From: Clostridiales bacterium
GTDB taxonomy: Bacteria > Bacillota > Clostridia > Oscillospirales > Butyricicoccaceae
Direction of reading: 5' to 3'
Assembly: GCA_019420045.1 (NCBI GenBank)
Contig: JAHZHY010000227.1
Location: forward strand, 7,869-28,879
DNA length: 21,011 nt
Made by a program: the position numbers and the translations under genes. Under the pieces are notes generated by a model. The model worked only from the letters and a program-made list of their open reading frames with translations, searched no databases and was not told where the DNA came from. Positions 7,415 through 15,597 of this stretch are shown in pieces. Numbering within the stretch: position 1 is the first letter of the stretch; the number at the start of each line of letters is the position of its first letter.

Positions 7415-7477
7415 TTTATATTAGGTATATTATCCTTAGAAAAGGCGGTCAAAGCCGCCGGAAAGGGTGGGGTTTCT

Positions 7478-7771
7478 GTGAAAAATCGAGTGACGGTGAC
7501 CATCGGAGGCATGGAATATCATCTCCTGGCCGACGACGACCCTCAATATGTGAAAAAAACCGCCGAACTGGTAGACCGCAAACTGCGGGAAGTACAGCAG
7601 GGTTCTGCCAATCTTTCGACTTTGACAGCGGCAGTGATGGCCGCTTTGAATATTGCAGACGATTATTACAAGGCCCAGGCAGCTTCGGACAGCCTGCGCA
7701 GCCAGATCCGGGAATATGCCGATGAGGCCGCTTCCCTGCGGGCTGAGCTAGCCCGGCTGAAGAGAGGATAA
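7478..7771 (+). CDS. zapA: Cell division protein ZapA
   Basis: A 97-residue ZapA-family protein, the usual length. ZapA binds FtsZ filaments and bundles them at the division site. The N-terminal strand region (NRVTVTIGGMEYHLLADDDPQYVKKTAELVDRK is the typical family pattern, residues 3-35) is followed by a long helix/coiled coil to the C-terminus, including LTAAVMAALNIADDY. The start is a GTG at 7478 with a moderate AAAGGGTGG site about 6 nt upstream. It opens a plus-strand run of growth and division genes and is followed after 43 nt by the U32 gene, a neighbour commonly seen in Clostridia. Confidence 0.93.
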   Translation: MKNRVTVTIGGMEYHLLADDDPQYVKKTAELVDRKLREVQQGSANLSTLTAAVMAALNIADDYYKAQAASDSLRSQIREYADEAASLRAELARLKRG

Positions 7772-7814
7772 CCGGACCCAACAGACAGACCAGGCAAAGG
7801 AGGGAAACAAAGCC

Positions 7815-9911
7815 ATGGCTTTGGAGCTGATGAGCCCTGCCGGTTCTATGGAATCGGCCATGGCCGCCATCGCCGGCGGCGCCGACGCCATCTATTTCGG
7901 CGCCGGAGACTTTAACGCCCGGCGCAGCGCCAAGAATATTTCCGGAGAGGAGCTCCCCGAGCTTTTGCGCTATTGCCGCCTGCGGGGCGTGCACACCTAT
8001 GTGACGGTGAACACTCTTCTCACCGATCGGGAATTGCAGAAGGCCGCTTCCCTCATCGGCACACTGAACCGGGAAGGAGCCAGCGCCGTCATCGTCCAGG
8101 ATCTGGGCGTGCTGCGCATGGTGCGGGCTCTGGCCCCCGATCTGCCGGTGCACGCCTCTACCCAGATGACCGTCCACGACCTGGCGGGGGCCATCGCCTG
8201 CAAAGAGATGGGCTTTTCCCGGGTGGTGCTCTCCCGGGAGCTGCCTTTGGACGAGATCCGCTTCATCACAGAGCGCTGCGGCATTGAAACCGAAGTGTTC
8301 TGTCATGGAGCTTTGTGCATGTGCTATTCCGGCCAGTGCTATCTCTCTGCCGCCATCGGCGGCCGCAGCGGCAACCGGGGCCTGTGCGCCCAGCCCTGCC
8401 GCATGGCCTATGGCTTTGACGGCGGGAAGCCCGCCCCCTGGCTCAGCCTGAAGGATCTGTCCCTTTGCACCCATCTGCAGGAGCTGGAACAGGCGGGGGT
8501 GGCCTGCGTCAAGATCGAAGGCCGGATGAAGCGGCCGGAATACACCGCCCTGGTGTCCAGCATCTACAAAAGAGCCATCCAGCAGGGAAGAGCTCCCACC
8601 CAGGAGGAAATGCAGCAGCTGGAACAGGTTTTCTCCCGCAGCGGCTTTACCGACGGGTATTATACAGGGAAAACCGGCTCCCAGATGTTTGGGGTCCGCC
8701 GGGAAGAGGACGCCCGGGCGGCCCGGGGTGTTTACGCCCAGGCCCGCCAGCTCTATGAAGGGAAGGAAAATCCCCGGGTGCCCATTCATCTGTCCTTTAC
8801 CGCTCTGGAAGGGCGGGAAATGAAGCTGACCGTCACCGATGGAGACGGCTTCTCCTATGAAGCCCAGGCCCCCATGGCGGAACGGGCCATTTCCCGGGCC
8901 ACCACCCAGGAAGAAGTGGCCCGGAACCTGTCCAAAACCGGCGGCACAGTGTTTTATCCGGAAAAGATGGACATTACTCTGGACCCCATGCTGCGCATCC
9001 CGGCCAGCACCATCAACGCCATGCGCCGCCAGTGCCTGGACGGCCTCACCTCGCTGCGCCGCCGGCCGCCCCGGCGGAGGGAAGGGGAGTGGCAGCCCGG
9101 TCCCCGGCGTCTGGAACACCAGGGAGAGCCCGGCCTGATTTTCCAGGTCCAGCGGTTTGATCAGCTTTCCGCCCCTCTTCTTGTTCTGCATCCGGACTAT
9201 GTGTATCTGCCTTTGGAGGAGTGCGCCCGGCATCTGCCGGAGTGCATCGCCCTGCAACAGGAAAAGGGCATCCAGGTGGCCCCGGTTCTGCCTCGAATCA
9301 TGTTTGACAGCCAGTGGCCTCCTTTCCTGGAAATGCTGCGCCAGTGCAAAAAGGCGGGGATCGGCCAGGTGGTGTGCTCCAATGTGGGCCACGCCGCCCT
9401 ACTGAAAGAAAGCGGTTTTGCCCTGCGGGGTGATTTCGGGCTGAACATCATGAATTCCCAGGCCTTGAAGGAACTGAAGGCCCAGGGGCTGCAAAGCGCC
9501 ACATTGTCCTTTGAAATGACCTTCCCCCAGATGCGGGATGTGAGCAAGGCTTTGCCCTGCGAAGCCATCGTCTACGGCCGTCTTCCTCTGATGATCTTTG
9601 AAAACTGCGCCATCCGCCGGGGAGCGGGAAAATGCGCCTGCAAGGAAAAACAGCATTTTCTTTCGGACAAGACCGGCCGCCAGTTCCCCCTCTTTCCCGA
9701 GCCGGGATGCCGCAACACCCTTTATAACAGTGAGCCGGTGATGCTCAGCGACAAAAAGAAGGATTATACCCGTCTGGGCCTGCGCCATGTTCGCCTGTGC
9801 TTCACCACCGAAAGCACCCAGGAGTGTGCCACTGTGGCCCGCCGCTACGACCAGGGTCTGGCCATGGAAGGGCGTTTCACCCGGGGACTTTATTACCGGG
9901 GTGTGGAATAA
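7815..9911 (+). CDS. Long U32-family protein, likely RlhA-like RNA hydroxylase
   Basis: A 698-residue U32-family protein. The N-terminal domain has the family signature at residues 160-195: EVFCHGALCMCYSGQC, then RSGNRGLCAQPCR. Cysteines 163, 168, 170, 175, 191 and 195 include the likely iron-sulfur ligands. A middle DUF3656-like segment (about residues 320-415) matches the architecture of E. coli RlhA, which hydroxylates 23S rRNA C2501. The C-terminal part is a second U32-like region with its own cysteine cluster (about residues 598-640; CAIRRGAGKCAC). Older annotations call such proteins peptidases or collagenases, but characterised relatives act in RNA hydroxylation (RlhA, TrhP). It has AAAGGAGGG about 9 nt upstream. 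The RNA target here is inferred, not shown. Confidence 0.9.
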   Translation: MALELMSPAGSMESAMAAIAGGADAIYFGAGDFNARRSAKNISGEELPELLRYCRLRGVHTYVTVNTLLTDRELQKAASLIGTLNREGASAVIVQDLGVLRMVRALAPDLPVHASTQMTVHDLAGAIACKEMGFSRVVLSRELPLDEIRFITERCGIETEVFCHGALCMCYSGQCYLSAAIGGRSGNRGLCAQPCRMAYGFDGGKPAPWLSLKDLSLCTHLQELEQAGVACVKIEGRMKRPEYTALVSSIYKRAIQQGRAPTQEEMQQLEQVFSRSGFTDGYYTGKTGSQMFGVRREEDARAARGVYAQARQLYEGKENPRVPIHLSFTALEGREMKLTVTDGDGFSYEAQAPMAERAISRATTQEEVARNLSKTGGTVFYPEKMDITLDPMLRIPASTINAMRRQCLDGLTSLRRRPPRRREGEWQPGPRRLEHQGEPGLIFQVQRFDQLSAPLLVLHPDYVYLPLEECARHLPECIALQQEKGIQVAPVLPRIMFDSQWPPFLEMLRQCKKAGIGQVVCSNVGHAALLKESGFALRGDFGLNIMNSQALKELKAQGLQSATLSFEMTFPQMRDVSKALPCEAIVYGRLPLMIFENCAIRRGAGKCACKEKQHFLSDKTGRQFPLFPEPGCRNTLYNSEPVMLSDKKKDYTRLGLRHVRLCFTTESTQECATVARRYDQGLAMEGRFTRGLYYRGVE

Positions 9912-9974
9912 ATCCATAAAAATTTTCTTTTTGTTCGCCAAATTGTCTGTCTGATGCGTTAAGATAGGAGTACT

Positions 9975-10427
9975 ATGGAAACACTAAAAATACAATGTAT
10001 CCCTGATAAAATGGGCCGGCTGGCCCCCGTGCCCCAATATGCCACCCCCGGCTCCTGCGCCATGGATCTGCGGGCTTTTCTTCTGGAGCCCATGACCCTG
10101 CAGCCTATGGAGCGGGCCGCCATCCCCACGGGTATCGCTATCCAGCTGCCCCCCCTCCATGCCGGGCTGGTGCTTGCCCGCAGCGGCCTTGCCACCCGCC
10201 AGGGGCTGACGCTGGCCAACGGAGTAGGGCTCATCGACACCGACTACCGGGGAGAGATTTTGTGCAGCGTTGTCAATCTTTCTTCTTCTCCCATCACTGT
10301 GCGGGACGGCGACCGGATCGCCCAGCTGATGGTGGTGCCGGTGGTGCAGACCGAACCCATGCCCTGTGAAACCCTGGATCCCACAGAACGGGGTACTGGT
10401 GGTTTCGGCTCCACCGGCCGAAATTAA
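9975..10427 (+). CDS. dut: Deoxyuridine 5'-triphosphate nucleotidohydrolase (dUTPase)
   Basis: A 150-residue trimeric dUTPase, converting dUTP to dUMP and pyrophosphate. All five motifs are present: AMDLRA; ARSGLATRQG; NGVGLIDTDYRGEI with the catalytic Asp; RIAQLMVVP; and the C-terminal RGTGGFGSTG arm that closes the active site. AGGAG lies 5 nt before the ATG. The gene follows the U32 gene after 63 nt and precedes maf after 9 nt, so two nucleotide-pool-cleaning enzymes are adjacent. Confidence 0.96.
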   Translation: METLKIQCIPDKMGRLAPVPQYATPGSCAMDLRAFLLEPMTLQPMERAAIPTGIAIQLPPLHAGLVLARSGLATRQGLTLANGVGLIDTDYRGEILCSVVNLSSSPITVRDGDRIAQLMVVPVVQTEPMPCETLDPTERGTGGFGSTGRN

Positions 10428-10436
10428 GGAGGATCT

Positions 10437-11039
10437 ATGCTGATTCTGGCTTCCGCCTCCCCCCGCCGCCGGCAGCTGCTGCAGGGGTTGGGGCTCTCTT
10501 TTGATGTTCGTCCGCAAAACTGTGAGGAAGTGAGCGACGCCGCCCTTCCTCAGGATTATGTCACCCAAATCGCTTTACAGAAGGCCCGCAGCGCTTTGGC
10601 TGAAGCCGGGGAAGAGGATGTGGTGCTGGCTGCCGACACCGTGGTCTGCCTGGAAAACACCATTCTGGGCAAACCGGAAACGCCGGAGCAGGCCCGGCAG
10701 ATGCTGGAAATGCTCTCGGGCCGCACCCACAAGGTGTGCACCGGCATGGTGCTGATGAGCCACAGCCGTACCCTGACTCACTGGGAAGAGACGGCGGTGA
10801 CCTTTTATCCCCTGTCCCGGGAAATGATCGATTGGTACCTTTCCACCGGCGAGCCCATGGACAAGGCCGGTTCCTACGGCATCCAGGGCAAAGGCGCTCT
10901 GTTGGTGCAGCGGGTGGAAGGAGATTTTTATAATGTAGTAGGCCTGCCTCTGGCGCCCCTTGCCCGACTGTTTTCGGAAATGGGGCTTCCCTGGGCGGGT
11001 GAAGGGGGCCGCGGGCCCCTGTCAGACGATCCGGCGTGA
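10437..11039 (+). CDS. maf: Maf family nucleoside triphosphate pyrophosphatase
   Basis: A 200-residue house-cleaning pyrophosphatase. Motifs are complete: LASASPRR at the N-terminus; LAADTVV with the catalytic Asp; LGKP; SGRTHKVCTG; EPMDKAGSYGIQG; and EGDFYNVVGLPL. This pattern fits the YhdE subgroup (dTTP/UTP). AAGGAGG lies 5 nt before the start. The C-terminal tail after about residue 185 is Gly/Pro-rich and slightly longer than usual. maf directly before the mre genes is the standard Firmicute arrangement, but radC and mreB, which often stand between, are missing. Confidence 0.96.
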   Translation: MLILASASPRRRQLLQGLGLSFDVRPQNCEEVSDAALPQDYVTQIALQKARSALAEAGEEDVVLAADTVVCLENTILGKPETPEQARQMLEMLSGRTHKVCTGMVLMSHSRTLTHWEETAVTFYPLSREMIDWYLSTGEPMDKAGSYGIQGKGALLVQRVEGDFYNVVGLPLAPLARLFSEMGLPWAGEGGRGPLSDDPA

Positions 11040-11052
11040 GGTGCCGCAGAAC

Positions 11053-11886
11053 ATGAAACTTTTTTCTTCCAAATTATTTTGCTGGGCTTTGGCCCTGTTT
11101 TTGTGCTCCTCGGTGTTGTTGGGGTTCAACCTGGCCACAGGAAGGCTCACCTTCCTGACAAACGGCACCGGTGTGCTGGTGACCCCGGTGCAGCAGGCTT
11201 TGACCCGGGCCGGGAATTTCGTCAGCGATGTGTTCGGCTATTTCTACCGCTATGACAGCCTGGTGGAGGAAAACCAGGAGCTGGAAAAGCGGGTGCAGGA
11301 GCTGGAACAGAAGGAGCGGGAATATTACGCCGCCATCGACGAAAACACCTATCTGCGGGAGCTGGCCGGACTGCGCCGGAAAAACTCCCAGTTTGAATAT
11401 GAGCTGGCCGAGGTGATCGGCCTTTCCAGCGACGGCGTCTCCACCACCTACACCCTTAGCAGGGGAGAAAAGGACGACATCGAAGTCAACGACGCCGTGG
11501 TCACAGGAGACGGCCTGGTAGGGTATGTGTCCAGCGTGGGCTATAACTTCTGCGAGGTCAAACCGGTGACCGATATCTCCCTGAAAATGGGCGCTGTCAT
11601 CTCCCGCACCCGGGAAGTGGTGGTGGCCCAGGGCAGCTATGACCTGGCGGAAGACGGGCTTCTGCGCCTGTCCTACCTGAAAAACGACAGCGATGTGCTG
11701 GTGGGAGACACGGTGGAGACCTCAGGTTACGGCGGCATCTTCCCCAAGGGCCTGCTCATCGGCACCATCACCGAAGTGCTGCCCGAAAGCCACGGCATTT
11801 CCACCTATGCCAAAGTGAAGCCGGCCGTCCAGCTGGATTCTTTGAAAAAGGTGTATATCATCAAGTCCTTTGACATCACGGAGTAA
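11053..11886 (+). CDS. mreC: Rod shape-determining protein MreC
   Basis: A 277-residue bitopic protein of the elongasome. One transmembrane segment lies at about residues 7-27, a coiled coil at about 68-110 (SLVEENQELEKRVQELEQK), then the beta-rich external domain typical of MreC (GLVGYVSSVG and GIFPKGLLIGTITEV). I chose the ATG at 11053, with GAGGTG 9 nt upstream, because earlier in-frame codons lie inside maf. It is 13 nt after maf and 3 nt before mreD. There is no mreB upstream. Confidence 0.94.
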   Translation: MKLFSSKLFCWALALFLCSSVLLGFNLATGRLTFLTNGTGVLVTPVQQALTRAGNFVSDVFGYFYRYDSLVEENQELEKRVQELEQKEREYYAAIDENTYLRELAGLRRKNSQFEYELAEVIGLSSDGVSTTYTLSRGEKDDIEVNDAVVTGDGLVGYVSSVGYNFCEVKPVTDISLKMGAVISRTREVVVAQGSYDLAEDGLLRLSYLKNDSDVLVGDTVETSGYGGIFPKGLLIGTITEVLPESHGISTYAKVKPAVQLDSLKKVYIIKSFDITE

Positions 11887-11889
11887 GCC

Positions 11890-12402
11890 ATGCAAGAAAG
11901 AAAAAATTTTCGCTGCCGGATGGCTCTGTATGCCCTGTTGGTGCTTGTGTGCTTTTTGCTCCAGTTTTCCCGGGGCACACGGCTCATTTTGTGGGAGGCC
12001 TCCCCCGATGTGCTTCCTTTCCTTTTTGCGGCTGTAGCCCTGTTTGAAGGGCCCTATGTGGGAGCCATCTTCGGCTTTGCCGGGGGAATTCTTCTGTCGG
12101 TGAATTCTGCGGCCCCCGAAGCTCTTTTATCCATGTATTACAGCCTGGGCTGTTTGGGCGCAGGCTTTTTTGCCTCCCGCTATATGCGCAGAGTGTTCCC
12201 CACGCTGCTGATGTGCGGCATTTTTCTTTCCCTGTTCAAAACCCTTTTGTCCTTTTTCTTCTTTTACGCCCTGGTTTATGAAGCCCATTCCCCAGGGTTA
12301 TTGCTGACGGCGGGGAAGAGCCTTCTGCTGTCCCTTCCTTTTTCCCTTGTGGTCTATCTGATCGTCAAACACATCCATTCCCGCTTTACGGCTGAGGAAT
12401 GA
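11890..12402 (+). CDS. mreD: Rod shape-determining protein MreD
   Basis: A 170-residue, very hydrophobic protein with five or six transmembrane segments, matching MreD in size and placement between mreC and the PBP2 gene. A charged residue group in FASRYMRR is followed by a long Phe-rich membrane segment. The start is 3 nt after the mreC stop, with GGAG 6 nt upstream. MreD acts with MreC to activate the RodA/PBP2 synthase. Confidence 0.92.
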   Translation: MQERKNFRCRMALYALLVLVCFLLQFSRGTRLILWEASPDVLPFLFAAVALFEGPYVGAIFGFAGGILLSVNSAAPEALLSMYYSLGCLGAGFFASRYMRRVFPTLLMCGIFLSLFKTLLSFFFFYALVYEAHSPGLLLTAGKSLLLSLPFSLVVYLIVKHIHSRFTAEE

Positions 12403-12426
12403 CCCATCCCCCGGAGAGGATCGTCT

Positions 12427-14661
12427 ATGAACCGAAGAAGTCAACTGAAACGAATGGCCCTGCTCAGTGGTTTTCTGGTGGTAGCCTTGGGCCTGATGGT
12501 GCTGCGCCTTGTGGATCTGCAGATCGTCAACGGCGCCTCCTATCGGGAAAAAGCCCAGCGGAAGATCCTGCGCGCCTATGACCAGCCGGCCTCCCGGGGA
12601 GAAATCCTGGATTGCTACGGCCGGCCGCTGGTGTCCAACACCCTGGGCTTTTCCATCTCCTTCGATTATTATTCCTGGGAAAAAGAAGAACAGAACCAGG
12701 TGATTCTGGACATCTGCGCCATCACCCAGCAGGCGGGCATCGAGCATTATGACACCCTTCCTATCACAACGGATGCTCCCTTTGCCTATACCTTTGCCTC
12801 TTACGAAGAAGACACAGCCAAGAACCTCCGTTCTTTCATTGAGGACAACGAGAAGCGGTGGCGCATTCCGGTGGAAAAGGAAAAACTGAAAGAAGCCGCA
12901 GACAAAAAACTCAAGAAAGATGCGGACACTGATGAACAGGCGGTACACACGGCCCTCCAGGCCCTCAGCGCCGTAGCCGAACAGGCTGTACCCGACTACA
13001 TCGTCCGTACACTGGAAGATCTGTCGGCTCCGGAACTGATGGAGCTGCTGCGGGAAAAATACGACATCGATCCCTCCCTCTCCGACGCCCAGGCCCGCCT
13101 CATCGCCGGTGTCCGGTATGAAATGGATCAGCAGCAATTTTCCTCCTACAACAACCTGTACACCTTTGCCAGTCAGGTGGATGTGGAGACGGTATCCTTG
13201 GTGGAAGAGCGGAGCAGCCAAATGCCCGGCGTTACCATCACAGTGGACAATGTGCGCCAGTATGACACCACTTATGCCTCCCATGTACTGGGCCGGGTAG
13301 GAAAGATCTACCGGGAAGAGTACGAGGAGCTGAAAAGCCAGGGCTATGGCCTCAACGACACCATTGGCAAAGACGGCCTGGAAAAAGCCTATGAATCCTA
13401 TCTCCGGGGCATTGACGGAGAAAAAGCGGTGGAAACCAACATCAATGGGGACATCATCAATGAAACCGAGACCAAGGAACCTCAGCCGGGAAGCAATGTG
13501 ATCCTGACACTGGATCTGGATTTGCAGGCTGTGGCCGAAGAGTCCCTGGCCAGCACCATCCAGTCCATCAAAGAACGGGGTCAGCGCAATCACAGCAGCG
13601 GCTGGGATGTGGAAGGCGGCGCCGCAGTGGTCATCGACATCGACACCGGCGGCATCCTGGCCTGTGCCTCTTATCCCACCTACAATCTGGCCACCTTCAA
13701 CCAGGATTATCAGATGCTCTATGACGACCCTCTGAAACCCATGTTCAACCGGGCCATTATGGGCGCCTATCCTCCTGGTTCCACCTTCAAACCGGTGACC
13801 GCCCTGGCCGCTTTGGAAAGCGGCACCGTCACCACCTCCACCAAGATCCGGGACGAAGGCGTTTATACCTACTATGCCTCCAGCGGCTATACTCCGGCCT
13901 GCTGGATCTGGAACGACAAGCGGGGCACCCACGGTCTTTTGGATGTGAGCGGCGCTTTGAAGTATTCCTGCAACTACTTCTTCTATGAAGCCTCCCGGCT
14001 CATGGGCATCGACACTCTGAACTATTATGCCAAACAGCTGGGCCTGGGCGAAAAAACCGGTGTGGAACTGCCCGGCGAAGTGGCAGGCAACCTGGCCGGT
14101 CCGGAAAGCCGAGAGAAAAACGGTGAGACCTGGTGGCCCGGCGAAACCCTGCAGGCCGCCATCGGCCAGAGTGAACAGCAATTCACCCCCATCCAGATGG
14201 CAAACTATATGGCCACCATCCTCAACGGCGGCACCCGGTACCGTCCCCACTTCCTCAAGCAGGTGGTAAGCTACGATTACACCCAGGTAGTGGAAGAATA
14301 CGAACCGGAAGTCCTGGCCGAGATGGATATCTCCGAAAGCACCATTGAAGCCATCAAGGAAGGCATGCGGGGCGTGGTTACCGACGACGGTACCGCCGCC
14401 AGTGTCTTCCGGGATTATCCCATTGCCGTAGGCGGCAAAACCGGTTCGGCCCAGACCACCGCCAGCAAGAGCCAATCGGCCCACGGTGTCTTTATTTCCT
14501 TTGCTCCCTATGACGATCCCCAGATCGCCGTATTCGTCCTGGTGGAGCACGGCGGCAGCGGCGGCAATGTGGCCCCCATCGTCCGGGATATCTATGACGC
14601 CTATTTCGGCAAACAGACCAATCCCGACCCGGCGCCTCAGGAAAACACGCTGATTTACTGA
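12427..14661 (+). CDS. mrdA: Penicillin-binding protein 2 (class B PBP, elongasome transpeptidase)
   Basis: A 744-residue class B peptidoglycan DD-transpeptidase. One N-terminal transmembrane segment (about residues 10-29) is followed by the pedestal domain with RGEILDCYGRPL (about 58-69). The transpeptidase domain has all three motifs: Ser452-Thr-Phe-Lys455 (nucleophile), Ser514-Cys-Asn516 and Lys671-Thr-Gly673. The pedestal holds a long charged helical region (about residues 130-230). The place after mreD makes PBP2 of the elongation machinery the best call rather than FtsI. GGAG lies about 9 nt upstream. No terminator is visible after the gene, and rodA, its usual partner, is not in the window. 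Confidence 0.94.
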   Translation: MNRRSQLKRMALLSGFLVVALGLMVLRLVDLQIVNGASYREKAQRKILRAYDQPASRGEILDCYGRPLVSNTLGFSISFDYYSWEKEEQNQVILDICAITQQAGIEHYDTLPITTDAPFAYTFASYEEDTAKNLRSFIEDNEKRWRIPVEKEKLKEAADKKLKKDADTDEQAVHTALQALSAVAEQAVPDYIVRTLEDLSAPELMELLREKYDIDPSLSDAQARLIAGVRYEMDQQQFSSYNNLYTFASQVDVETVSLVEERSSQMPGVTITVDNVRQYDTTYASHVLGRVGKIYREEYEELKSQGYGLNDTIGKDGLEKAYESYLRGIDGEKAVETNINGDIINETETKEPQPGSNVILTLDLDLQAVAEESLASTIQSIKERGQRNHSSGWDVEGGAAVVIDIDTGGILACASYPTYNLATFNQDYQMLYDDPLKPMFNRAIMGAYPPGSTFKPVTALAALESGTVTTSTKIRDEGVYTYYASSGYTPACWIWNDKRGTHGLLDVSGALKYSCNYFFYEASRLMGIDTLNYYAKQLGLGEKTGVELPGEVAGNLAGPESREKNGETWWPGETLQAAIGQSEQQFTPIQMANYMATILNGGTRYRPHFLKQVVSYDYTQVVEEYEPEVLAEMDISESTIEAIKEGMRGVVTDDGTAASVFRDYPIAVGGKTGSAQTTASKSQSAHGVFISFAPYDDPQIAVFVLVEHGGSGGNVAPIVRDIYDAYFGKQTNPDPAPQENTLIY

Positions 14662-14690
14662 TTTTCTACGCTACCACGATTGATTTTCCA

Positions 14691-14719
14691 TTGCATGCCG
14701 GCATCTGATACAGTATAAT
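14691..14719 (+). promoter_or_regulatory. Promoter for minD, with palindrome in the spacer
   Basis: TTGCAT (14691-14696), an exact 17-bp spacer and a perfect TATAAT (14714-14719) lie 71 nt before minD. The perfect palindrome ATGCCGGCAT (14695-14704) straddles the -35 edge and could be an operator. It allows minD and the mgsA-like gene to be expressed apart from the mre-pbp2 genes. Confidence 0.72.
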
Positions 14720-14739
14720 AAAATCACTATGGGGAGAAC

Positions 14740-14764
14740 GCTCCGCCGGCAAAACCGGCGGAGC
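14740..14764 (+). promoter_or_regulatory. Strong leader hairpin just before the minD ribosome binding site
   Basis: A perfect 10-bp GC stem (GCTCCGCCGG/CCGGCGGAGC) with loop CAAAA starts about 14 nt after the predicted transcript start and ends 10 nt before AAGGAG. No T-run follows, so it is not a simple terminator. It may stabilise the mRNA or influence access to the ribosome binding site. Confidence 0.55.
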
Positions 14765-14789
14765 TCAAACGGGAAGGAGATGTTCTTCG

Positions 14790-15536
14790 GTGGGAACGGT
14801 GATCATCACGGCCTCCGGCAAGGGAGGGACGGGTAAAACCTCCTTTTGCTGCGGCACAGCGGTGGCTCTGTGCGCCCTGGGAGAAAAAGTGCTGCTGGTG
14901 GATGCCGACAGCGGTTTGCGGAACCTGGATATCGTTTTGGGTATGACCGACCAGCTGCTGTTTTCCTTTTCCGATGTGATCGCCGGGCGGGCTTCCCTGA
15001 AGGAAGCGGCCGTCAAGCATCCCATTGTCAAAAACCTGCGGGTGCTCACCGCCCCGGCCTCCAGCAAACTGGAAAGCTGTGTCACCAAAGAAAAAGTGGC
15101 CGCCTTTCTCCAGAATTGCCGGGCCCATTTTACCTATACCATTGTGGATTGCCCTGCGGGGCTTCCTGACACCATTTCCTATTTTGCCGCCGGGGGAGAC
15201 CGGGCAGTGATTGTGTCCACCCCGGATTACACCTCCCTGCGGGGAGCCGAGCAAGCTGCTCAGATCTTCTACCGGGAAAAGATGGACAATGTTCGCATCG
15301 TGGTCAACCGGGTGCGTCCGGGAATGATCGAACAGGGGGATATGGTAAACATCGACCGGGCCATGGACCTTTCCGGCCTGGGTCTTTTGGGGGTGGTGCC
15401 CGAGGACCGGGATATCATCGCCTGTGGCAACGCCGGAAAGGTGCTGATGCTCTATTCCGAAGGCCCGGCTGTCACCGCCTATCAGAACATCGCCCGCCGC
15501 CTGAAGGGGGAAAAGGTGCGGCTGATGAAACTTTGA
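14790..15536 (+). CDS. minD: MinD-like septum-site ParA/MinD ATPase
   Basis: A 248-residue MinD/ParA-family ATPase. The deviant Walker A motif GKGGTGKT gives Lys11 and Lys16 at the same positions as E. coli MinD. Asp40 and LRNLD follow (DADSGLRNLDIVLGM), and VDCPAG is the Walker B-like segment. The C-terminus (ARRLKGEKVRLMKL) could form a short amphipathic membrane-targeting helix. The start is a GTG at 14790 with AAGGAG about 10 nt upstream. MinD normally recruits MinC to block division at the poles, but neither minC nor minE is adjacent, so its partner here is uncertain. It is followed after 61 nt by the mgsA-like gene. Confidence 0.9.
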   Translation: MGTVIITASGKGGTGKTSFCCGTAVALCALGEKVLLVDADSGLRNLDIVLGMTDQLLFSFSDVIAGRASLKEAAVKHPIVKNLRVLTAPASSKLESCVTKEKVAAFLQNCRAHFTYTIVDCPAGLPDTISYFAAGGDRAVIVSTPDYTSLRGAEQAAQIFYREKMDNVRIVVNRVRPGMIEQGDMVNIDRAMDLSGLGLLGVVPEDRDIIACGNAGKVLMLYSEGPAVTAYQNIARRLKGEKVRLMKL

Positions 15537-15543
15537 ACAAAGG

Positions 15544-15559
15544 GCCGGGATCTCCCGGC
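15544..15559 (+). promoter_or_regulatory. Small hairpin between minD and the mgsA-like gene
   Basis: GCCGGG-ATCT-CCCGGC forms a 6-bp GC stem followed only by CTTTCC. It is too weak in T residues for an efficient terminator, so partial read-through into the next gene is likely. Confidence 0.4.
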
Positions 15560-15597
15560 TTTCCATACAGATCGGAGAAACGGAGTGAGAATAGATT

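Noticed and set aside
7449..9392. A 647-codon open frame on the minus strand opposite zapA and the U32 gene
   Set aside because: It is a shadow of the GC-rich codon use of the U32 gene. It is rich in Gly/His/Pro without family motifs, has no promoter or start site, and is antisense to well-supported genes.
9912..9974. A separate promoter before dut
   Set aside because: The gap is AT-rich, but no pair of -35 and -10 boxes has acceptable spacing, so dut is probably read from upstream.
12298..14550. A 750-codon open frame on the minus strand opposite the PBP2 gene
   Set aside because: The plus strand encodes a complete PBP2 with all catalytic motifs. The antisense frame has low-complexity Gly/His/Phe composition and no recognisable domain.
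14740..14764. The hairpin before minD as a terminator for the mre-pbp2 operon
   Set aside because: No T-run follows on either side, and a promoter lies upstream of it, so it belongs to the minD leader.
11037..14790. Search for hidden mreB, minC or rodA fragments
   Set aside because: Gaps between maf, mreC, mreD and the PBP2 gene are at most 24 nt. The 128-nt gap before minD is explained by a promoter and leader, so no remnant is seen.
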